A stretch of DNA of 26,369 bases from contig MLAK01000620.1 of NCBI GenBank assembly GCA_001839685.1, positions 16,280-42,648 on the forward strand, given 5' to 3'. Both the position numbers and the translations under genes were made by a program. The notes under the pieces were generated by a model, which had not been told where the DNA came from, made no database searches, and was given only the letters and a program-made list of their open reading frames with translations. Every line of letters starts with the position of its first letter. Positions within the stretch are counted from its first letter, which is position 1. Source of the stretch: Tritrichomonas foetus (lineage: Eukaryota > Parabasalia > Tritrichomonadida > Tritrichomonadidae). This document shows positions 17,928-25,212 of the stretch, one piece after another.

Positions 17928-18899
17928 ATGAAATGCATCTCTGTTAATGATTTTTTGAATAACTTTGATTTCCAAAATATCATTGGAAGAGGCTTCTATG
18001 GAGTAGTGTGTAAAGCCATTGATAAAAACACACAAGAAGAAGTTGCCATTCAATTTTTCAATTCTGTTAGATTAGAATTTCATGACTTTCGTGAATTTGT
18101 TGCAAGAAATTCTCTTGGTATTCCAGGGGTTGTTCCTATTCTTCATTTTTATGACAACATTTCAAAACAACAAAATGAATCAATTTCGATTCAGGTTGGC
18201 TCAAAAAAAGTTAATTTGAATGACTCAGATCATATTACTGTGACAAAATTTATCAAAAATCGCAACCTCGAAATCGTTCTCGTCGATTATTTGTCTGGAA
18301 GGCCAACACCAGGGTTTGGTCCAACAGAGAGAAGTAAAATTATTTTTGGAATCGCCAAGATCATGGAACTTGCATATGAGAAGAAAGATTTTTTCCATGG
18401 CGAATTATTTACTAGAAAAGTTTTACTTGATGAAAATTTTGAACCTCAAATTTCTGATTTTGCCATTGTATTACTTCAGCAGAGGTGGAATCATTACGGA
18501 TTAACGAATCAGTCATATGCAGAATTTATTGCGCCAGAAACTTTCGATTCAGATCGCATCTATATCAAACAACCTGTAGACGTGTATGCTTTTGGTACAC
18601 TATTATATCGAATGTTTACTCATAACCGAGAATTAGATGATAGAAAAAGATCTTATACAATCAATCGTTTTCTATATCGAGTGTATAAAGGAGCTCGTTT
18701 TCTCAAGCAGGATTCTATTCCCGAACATTACTGGGAACTAATCCAAATGTGTTGGGATCATGATCCACAACGAAGACCTGATTTTAAATCAATTGTTTTA
18801 CATTTAAAAGATGAAAAATTTGCTCTTGAAGAGAAAGGAATGAAAACTAACATGCAGTCTTTGAAAGAATATCAAGAAAGACTCTGTAATTCACGTTGA
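17928..18899 (+). CDS. Pseudokinase, TKL-like, with lost catalytic residues
   Basis: 323 residues and a complete kinase fold: glycine loop GRGFYGVV (20-27), a beta-3 strand reading VAIQ, where the ATP lysine is Gln42, catalytic loop HGELFTRKVLLD (157-168) replacing HRDLKxxNxLLD, so the catalytic Asp is Glu159 and the metal-binding Asn is Lys164, then SDFA instead of DFG (Asp177 kept), APE kept (IAPETF), followed by DVYAFGTLLYRMF and CWDHDPQRRPDF, the C-lobe signature of tyrosine-kinase-like kinases. The frame is intact and the C-lobe well conserved, so it is probably an expressed non-catalytic adaptor or regulator. The kinase domain fills nearly the whole protein, with a short helical C-terminal extension. 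ATG at 17928 is used; the frame has no better upstream ATG and no clear Inr is seen. Confidence 0.85.
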   Translation: MKCISVNDFLNNFDFQNIIGRGFYGVVCKAIDKNTQEEVAIQFFNSVRLEFHDFREFVARNSLGIPGVVPILHFYDNISKQQNESISIQVGSKKVNLNDSDHITVTKFIKNRNLEIVLVDYLSGRPTPGFGPTERSKIIFGIAKIMELAYEKKDFFHGELFTRKVLLDENFEPQISDFAIVLLQQRWNHYGLTNQSYAEFIAPETFDSDRIYIKQPVDVYAFGTLLYRMFTHNRELDDRKRSYTINRFLYRVYKGARFLKQDSIPEHYWELIQMCWDHDPQRRPDFKSIVLHLKDEKFALEEKGMKTNMQSLKEYQERLCNSR

Positions 18900-19068
18900 T
18901 GAGATTTCAAATTATTAAACAGATGAAACAAAATGTCACAGCAATAGAGGTAAAAAATCAACAATTGATGAATCATATCATCTCAAAAAGAAAGATTAAA
19001 ACAATAAATTAATACCAAATATTGAGAAATAAAAATTTTCAAAACCTCGGAAATTCTTGAAAATTGGG

Positions 19069-19190
19069 CATGATTCATCTTAAGGCAAATATATTTTACT
19101 TGTCAATGAAAATCACGCGAGAATAAGTGATTTGGGAATTCAACATTCTTATCAGAGCGAACACATACTCGATATATTGTTACTTTAATT
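19069..19190 (+). pseudogene. Fragment of a dead protein kinase (catalytic loop and DFG region)
   Basis: In one frame it reads HDSS, stop, GKYILLVNENHARISDLGIQ, matching the stretch HRDLKxxNILLxENxxARISDFG of active kinases, with a TAA at 19081-19083, DLG for DFG and no continuing C-lobe. It lies 170 bp after the intact pseudokinase and may be what remains of a neighbouring duplicate. No glycine loop was found between the two. The rest of 18900-19340 is AT-rich with no gene. Confidence 0.55.
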
Positions 19191-19340
19191 TATATGTTCA
19201 ATTAAAACTTCATGAACAAAAGATTATATAAATAAGATTTATGTTTGGAATCATCTGATCTATTGGGTTGATTTATTTATTTCATGGAATTAATTAGGTC
19301 AGCAGTAATCTTTTATTAATTTATGAATAACTGATTATTT

Positions 19341-19593
19341 CTATCTTCTTTATCTTTTACTTTCTTCTTAATCTTTCCATTTCTTCTTAATCTTTCCCTT
19401 TCTTCTTAATCTTTCCATTTCTTCTAAATCTTTCCCTTTCTTCTTAATCTTTCCATTTCTTCTTAATCTTTCCATTTCTTCTTAATCTTTTCATTTCTTC
19501 TTAATCTTTCCCTTTCTTCTTAATCTTTCCCTTTTTTCTTAATCTTTTACTTTCTTCTTAATCTTTTTCGTTTTTCTTAATTTTTTTATTTCC
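19341..19593. repeat. 19-bp minisatellite, about 13 copies
   Basis: Unit TTTCTTCTTAATCTTTCCA with small variations at the last two or three bases (CCA, CCC, TCA, TAC). It is regular at 19 bp from 19361 to about 19560, with more degenerate units at both ends. One strand is almost pure pyrimidine except for AA in each unit. It lies between the dead kinase fragment and the 3' end of the UBR-type gene, about 60 bp beyond that gene's stop. Confidence 0.95.
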
Positions 19594-19652
19594 AAAATAT
19601 AGCCTAGAAAAATATTTAGATCATAGATGAGTTAATGATAATAAAAATAAGT

Positions 19653-20570
19653 TTATTCGTCATCATCATCGCAGTGGCAGTCCTCTTCTTCGTCATCTTC
19701 GCCTGCTTCAAGTTCACAGCCGCAGTTGTATTGGTTAATTCCTTCATCAGCACAAAGAGATGGCACAAGAAGCTCTTCAGTATCACATTTACAATCTGTT
19801 TTTTCACAGTGGCAACAAAACTGTAAAAGTTTGAAATCCTTTAATTTATGACCAGAATGGCATTTCTGTGCACACACTTCACAAAATGCTTGATCTTCAT
19901 TAACACCACATGTTTCACAACCAAATGCATGTTGAACATATTCAGTTCCTTCACCATAGGTTTTTGTACATTTATAAGGTACAGTAAAAGGTAAACAAAC
20001 CGCTTTATTTTGATCATCAACTTTAACGGTCGCCGGATTGAATACTTCGTTTGGATTTGATGAGTTGCAACGACATTTGATGCCTTTGATTGAACCTGAT
20101 CCACAATCACAATAGAAAGGTGTTATTCCATTGTCCTGAAGTCGATGACCAGCATGACAAACGCGCGCACAAACAGCACAAACACCATCGCCGACAGCTT
20201 GTTTGCAAGTCATGCATCTATAATTATGTTGTAAATAAAATTCATCTTTTGTAAATCCAATAGTGCAGCGATATGGTTGATCACCTGGTAACGTTGGCGC
20301 CGTTTCATCGTCAAAGGGAACTTCACTAACAGCTTTATCTCTGCATTTGCAATTTTCACACGCGCAAACAACCGGGCCGGTGCCTCCATAACAGAACTTA
20401 TGATCTGAGTGACAAGCGTATGCGCAAGCTTCACACATGCATTTATTTGAATCTGGAGATAAATCGCATGTGAGACAGAAACAGTATCTTTGGATTGTTG
20501 GCTTCTCTCCGGTAAAGTGGCGTGTACATTGGCATGGAAGTTGTGCGTGAATCTCTTGAGGAAGGCTCAT
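19653..20570 (-). CDS. Protein with three tandem UBR-box-type zinc modules
   Basis: 305 residues with over 40 cysteines. Three modules of about 60-65 residues at about 13-76, 102-168 and 201-265 share the pattern C-T-x-x-F/Y ... Q-x-x-Y/F-x-C-x-T-C ... C-x-x-C-A-x-x-C-H-x-G/D-H ... F-x-C-D/H-C. This is the UBR-box zinc signature that, in N-recognins, binds basic N-terminal residues of substrates, and in UBR7 is joined to a PHD finger. Module 2 (CMTC, CAVCARVCHAGH, FYCDCG) is closest to the consensus; module 1 ends VCACENCKC and module 3 CCHCEKTDCKC. There is no RING, HECT or PHD, and the protein ends in a Cys-His tail with DDEEEDCHCDDDDE. It therefore lacks a visible ubiquitin-transfer domain. 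Start is the first ATG; the stop is TAAAC, overlapping a UAAA signal. Function is inferred from the fold only. Confidence 0.82.
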   Translation of the reverse strand: MSLPQEIHAQLPCQCTRHFTGEKPTIQRYCFCLTCDLSPDSNKCMCEACAYACHSDHKFCYGGTGPVVCACENCKCRDKAVSEVPFDDETAPTLPGDQPYRCTIGFTKDEFYLQHNYRCMTCKQAVGDGVCAVCARVCHAGHRLQDNGITPFYCDCGSGSIKGIKCRCNSSNPNEVFNPATVKVDDQNKAVCLPFTVPYKCTKTYGEGTEYVQHAFGCETCGVNEDQAFCEVCAQKCHSGHKLKDFKLLQFCCHCEKTDCKCDTEELLVPSLCADEGINQYNCGCELEAGEDDEEEDCHCDDDDE

Positions 20571-21120
20571 TAAATTTTTCTCGATGATTCAAATGGCGAA
20601 AATATATTTCAATACAAAAAATTATTGTCATCAGTACTTTTTAAGTAAAAATTAGTCATGAGATTATTGAATTATTTCGACCATGAAAATTCTATGATTT
20701 GAATATCTTTACAAAAAGTTAATTATGAAAATCAATTTTTTCAGATGTATACAAACTAACTAGCTCTAGATGTAGAAGACTATTGAGAGATCTAAATGAA
20801 TAATTGTTGATATTATTGTCATCTAAATATTATTTAATTGTAATCCTATTAATAATATATAAATATTATAATTTAATAATCAAGATACAGAGAAAACCAA
20901 ATCCAAAAAAAAATTGTGAGAAAAAAATAAACCCCACAGAAATTTCTGAGAATTATAGAGATAAAAAGGGATTTTATAGCATTAATATCTTGATTATTTC
21001 TTATCATAAATCGTGCTTTTTATTATCATATGACCCTCCATCGAAAATTATAATGTTTTCCAAAATACAAAAATGAAGTATAAAAAAAATATTAATAATT
21101 TTGATATAAATAAAAAAAAT
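20571..21120. other. AT-rich spacer
   Basis: Promoter side of the UBR-type gene. TCATCGA on the minus strand about 17 nt before its ATG is a weak Inr candidate. The rest is AT-rich with no gene; a 90-codon frame at 20804-21076 is Lys/Ile/Asn-rich and unconvincing. Confidence 0.45.
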
Positions 21121-22040
21121 TTAGGCATCAATGAGAAGATTACGAATGTTTTGCCATCTAAATGGCGAGTCATCAGAAAATTCACTTGGCATCGAGTCTG
21201 GAAAAAAACATATTGGATTCCATTTTTCTTGATTTGGTCTTTCAATCGTTGTATCTGTATCCCTGCTTGAGAATGTGCTGTTGAGGACTGCCAGTCTATT
21301 TTCTTCATATACTAAAATTTTATGACAGAAAAGATTTCAATACATTCATATTTGTCAAATGGAAATTGAATTAATTCAACATCACTGAGTTAAAACTATC
21401 AAAATTTTCGCGATTTTTAATTAAAAATCGATAGAAGAAGTGTAAATAGAATTATGGGAAGCAGTATTATAATCTTTGTGATTCTTGGAAAAAAAGCTTC
21501 TCACAATTTTTTTTTAGGCTTTCTCCAAAATCGCTCTTTTTTCGGTTTAATTGTTGCAAAATTTCAAAACTATGAATAAATATGGCTCATAACTATAAAA
21601 AATAGATTTAACAATTGACTGAAAGCTGTTCACCCGAAAACTGAAACAATAGCTTCTTCAGAATCATTTTCGAAATATTTTTGAATTCGGCCATTTGCGA
21701 AGTTTGCGATAAGGGAAATTTTCGTCATTCTTTTAGCTATTTGGGTTTTNATTTTTNANTGATGGNATTAAGTAATACTGATGATAAGNATCATTTNAGT
21801 GATTTCGTACGTTAAGACTATTTGGTTTGTATACATCTATTTTTTCACATTATTGATAGGAGATCGACTTTTTCAATAAAAAGTGACAATTTAATTTCAT
21901 CTTCCTTCTTTCCAGATCCAAATGAAATTGAATTTAATGGATGATCAGGCTATAGCAACAAGTTTAAAATCCTTCAATAAATTCACATAAAAATGATTTC
22001 TGTTCTTTCATGAGAAACACAACAACCAATTAAATCACAA
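21121..22040 (-). pseudogene. Decayed, unrecognised minus-strand gene
   Basis: The 3' end is the clearest part. The frame 21121-21336 gives 70 or so residues of well-mixed composition (for example VLNSTFSSRDTDTTIERPNQ and WNPICFFPDSMPSEFSDD) and ends in TAAATT, with the UAAA-type signal seen at real genes here. It has no ATG near its start; just upstream another frame continues with VELIQFPFDKYECIEIFSVI, and before that a third with FEILQQLNRKKSDFGESLKK and YRFLIKNRENFDSF. Further upstream, short coding-like stretches (ISLIANFANGRIQKYFEND; LNSISFGSGKKEDEIKLSLF; KEQKSFLCEFIEGF) continue to about 22040. Many stops and frame changes indicate a pseudogene. Ambiguous bases at 21750-21797 add uncertainty. 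No family was identified. Confidence 0.5.
21411..21430. repeat. Perfect 20-bp palindrome
   Basis: CGATTTTTAATTAAAAATCG is fully self-complementary. It sits inside the decayed gene region. In AT-rich DNA a 20-bp perfect palindrome is uncommon but can arise by chance. Confidence 0.8.
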
Positions 22041-23345
22041 AATATTTAATTTCTTTAAATAAATTTCGATATTTCTATGTATTCATTATTTTTTCGTTCA
22101 TCTTTCGATTTATTTCAATTTCCAAAGATATTCATGCATGAATATAATGACATTTCCACTATGAAAATAAATTATACATGTTTTTTATCGATTTGCTTTG
22201 ATTTCGCCACACATTTGTTATATCAAGTGTTCAAGATATATAATAAGCTAAAATTACACATTTATGGCCAAAATGAAACCGTTAGGGCGAATTTAATGGT
22301 TAATAAAATATTAGTTAACCATTATTATTTTTGAATTATCGGAGCTCATTCAAGAAGTTGATTAAAATCATAACATGCCATATTGTGTCATTACATACTT
22401 TTATCAATGGCACCATTCTGAGCCCAATAATAGTATTCATAATTTGGAAAAGATATTAATACACGACTCTTCGTGAACTCCGGCAAGAAATCCAAACACC
22501 TACTGATTTAAATTTAAATTAGTGAGTATATCTTAACCAAAAAATGAAGAATCTGAAAGAAAAAAAAGAGAGTTCGTTAGTGATTTAGTAAATTCAATTA
22601 AAATGTTCTGATTGAATATGGTTAGGAGTTATGAACAACTATATCATTTTGAATAGCAGTTGCAACATAGTTAAAATGGGGTATTTATACAAACATATAT
22701 ATGAAAAAATAAATATAGCTAAATAGAAAGAAAAAATATCGTTTTGATGAAGATAAATTACAGGTACTGTGAACGATTGGTATTTCTATGAATAATTCAA
22801 TTATTTCTGAATATTGTAAACATCTGATGCATATTCATAATCAAAGCACTTTGTTAATATTTCTATTCCAATTATTCTTTATTTCCAGAATTTATTGAAT
22901 GATTTTCCCATTTGATACACAATTCTTTTACTTTAAACAGAATTAGATAATTCATTGAAATTTAAGAGAAACGATGTCTGAAATCTTTCCAAGTATAAAT
23001 GATGGAAATATTATATCATTATTATGATCCTCATAAAATCGTTGTTTTTGTCATTCGAGTTTAAAATGGCATTCAATATTCAGTTTTTTAGAAAAAACTT
23101 TCATATTTGAATAAAGTTACTCTCATTCGTTCGGAAAATTGAATCATTATTGTAAAGTAAATTGAAATATCCTGAAATATAAATTGAATTTGATAAAGTA
23201 TGATCAATTTATACTAATACAAATTTCAATATATTGACAACTCAAATTATCACAACAATCAAAAGGTAAATTCAAATAAAATTCCAATCAAATTAACATC
23301 AAAGAAAAAAAAAGAAAGAAGAAGAATAAGCAACAGGAATATAAA
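22041..23345. other. AT-rich region upstream of the CAMK-type kinase
   Basis: No intact gene. An inverted repeat TAATGGTTAA (22294-22303) / TTAACCATTA (22315-22324) could form a hairpin with an 11-bp loop. Around 22410-22520 short plus-strand stretches in two frames (HHSEPNNSIHNLEKIL; TLRELRQEIQTPTDLNLN) look like coding remnants but match no family I know. A polypurine tract (23302-23330) precedes the kinase start. Confidence 0.45.
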
Positions 23346-24692
23346 ATGACCGAAGAAGAATTAAATGTTGTTTGTCCAAATAAAATTGGACCATACCAAC
23401 TTCGAGGAACGATCGGTCATGGTGCTTATGCAATTTGTAAGCTCGCTTATCGCCAAGATCAAGATCGATATTATGCGTGCAAAATTATCACTCGCCAGCG
23501 TATCAATCAAATGAAAGATAAGACAAGATTCGAACAAGAAATTCGAGTTCTTCAACAAATGCGCCATTCTTACATTGTTCAATTATACGACTTATTTAAA
23601 GACACGCTTAATTATTATGTCGTAATGGAATTCTGTCCAAACGGGGAGCTTTTCTCGCGAATTGTTGCCACTCAGAGGTTGCCCGAAAGTGAGGCCAGAT
23701 TGTTCTTCAGACAAATAATCGAAGCAATGGTCTTCATTCACTCACGAAAAGTAGCTCACAGAGATTTAAAACCCGAAAATATTCTAATCGACGAGAAAGG
23801 CTGCGCAAAAATTTCAGATTTCGGATTATCAAAATTCGTACTCGGAAACGGATTAACATCGACTTCGTGTGGGTCGCCGTGCTACGCCGCACCTGAGGTG
23901 ATATCAGGCAAGCCATATGACCCACTAAAAAGCGACATGTGGAGCCTAGGCGTTATTTTATATGCGATGGTGACTGGAAATCTTCCGTGGACGAAAAGAA
24001 ACAAGCTTCAACTTTTCGCGCAAATTCGCTCTGGCAAATACAAAATCCCGGCTTACGTTTCAATGCAATGTTCAAACTTAATTAATTCGTTGATGATAAT
24101 TTGTCCGGAAAAACGCCTAACCGCTCAAGAAGTGTTAAGTCATGCGTTTCTGGAGGGCGATATGGGCAAAGTGAACTTGCAGCCCACTTCGATTTGTGGA
24201 AATTATCCAATCGTATCGTTAAGGATGGTCGACGACTTTTTTGAAAGAGATAGTTCGGTGGCGCTTTTTGACGTGACTTCACCGGCGCAAAAAATACAAC
24301 GAATAGTGAATTACGTATCGACTGGGAAGCTAAATTTAACTTGTCAAAAAGTGGTCAAACTCATCAAAGTGAAAGGTGAAATTAGTCCTCAAAATTCAAA
24401 CAATGTTCAGTCAAATTCCACTGATGATAAATTTAGTCTTCCACCTTCGACAGAAAATACAAACAGAAGAAGAATTTTCCCACAGCCGTCTCACGACACA
24501 CGGAAGTTCCACATCCTTCCAAATGCTTCATCACAAATTAGGCCGCCATCGGATATGATGAATCCTCCTAATGACAGAACTGACTGGAAAATGGTCGTGA
24601 AGATGGTTCACAACGCTAAACAGAGGAAAGCAAGAGTAGGAGTACTTGTGCGGCCAAAAATCAAATCTAAGGAACTCAAAATTATTGCATGA
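23346..24692 (+). CDS. CAMK/AMPK-like serine/threonine protein kinase
   Basis: 448 residues. Kinase domain at about 17-270: glycine loop GHGAYAIC (24-31; the third loop glycine is Ala29), ATP lysine in YACK (46), helix C around FEQEIRVLQQM, catalytic loop HRDLKPENIL (138-147), DFG (158-160), activation-loop CGSPCYAAPEV (175-185), then SDMWSLGVILYAMVTGNLPW, typical of the CAMK-like family that includes SNF1/AMPK. All catalytic residues are intact, so it should be active, and Thr171, Ser172 and Thr173 in the loop are candidate phosphorylation sites. The C-terminal region of about 180 residues is Ser/Asn/Pro-rich and ends basic (DWKMVVKMVHNAKQRKAR, then KIKSKELKIIA). No UBA or KA1 domain is clear to me. 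Start is the first ATG, after a polypurine tract; the stop TGA has no overlapping UAAA. Confidence 0.92.
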   Translation: MTEEELNVVCPNKIGPYQLRGTIGHGAYAICKLAYRQDQDRYYACKIITRQRINQMKDKTRFEQEIRVLQQMRHSYIVQLYDLFKDTLNYYVVMEFCPNGELFSRIVATQRLPESEARLFFRQIIEAMVFIHSRKVAHRDLKPENILIDEKGCAKISDFGLSKFVLGNGLTSTSCGSPCYAAPEVISGKPYDPLKSDMWSLGVILYAMVTGNLPWTKRNKLQLFAQIRSGKYKIPAYVSMQCSNLINSLMIICPEKRLTAQEVLSHAFLEGDMGKVNLQPTSICGNYPIVSLRMVDDFFERDSSVALFDVTSPAQKIQRIVNYVSTGKLNLTCQKVVKLIKVKGEISPQNSNNVQSNSTDDKFSLPPSTENTNRRRIFPQPSHDTRKFHILPNASSQIRPPSDMMNPPNDRTDWKMVVKMVHNAKQRKARVGVLVRPKIKSKELKIIA

Positions 24693-25212
24693 GGAATATC
24701 CTGATCAATTTTATTCACAAAATTAATCATCATTACTTCACTAATTTCAAATTAATTTTCAGATTTATTTACAGATTGATTCAGAATTCTACAAAATGTC
24801 GATATTTTAACAAAATTCTCAACAAATTTGAAGAGAAAAATGGAAAGAGAACAAAATCGAGGTACCATCGAAATTTTGTTTTTGTCATATATTCAACGGC
24901 GACAATTTTAGTTACCTCAGATTTATATTTAATATTATTATTATTTTATTATATTAGTTTGATCATGTATATATACATATAGAAATATAAATAAACATTT
25001 TCGGATATCCCTGATTGTTTCGTTTTATTTGGTCAATGTGTAATTTTTCATTAGAGAATGTCATATGATAGAAATCATATTTGTTTTCAAAAAAAGAAAA
25101 AATTAGAGTGAATGAAATAATACAAACATTTAATGAAAATATAAACTAATTTCTACATAATAATCCTTATCCAATCAGGAATATGATCAATAAATTAGTT
25201 AGTATGAATTTT
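24693..25212. other. AT-rich spacer between convergent genes
   Basis: A 97-codon frame begins at ATG 24689, overlapping the kinase stop by four bases. It is Ile/Phe/Asn/Tyr-rich and lies in the expected 3' region of the kinase, so I regard it as chance. Nothing else is seen. Confidence 0.45.

Noticed and set aside
18846..18857. ACTAACATGCAG, close to the trichomonad 3' splice motif ACTAACACACAG
   Set aside because: It lies inside an uninterrupted pseudokinase frame, and no matching GTATGT-type 5' site gives a sensible short intron.
24689..24982. 97-codon frame overlapping the stop of the CAMK-type kinase
   Set aside because: Composition is that of translated AT-rich 3' sequence; the four-base overlap is not meaningful in a monocistronic eukaryote.
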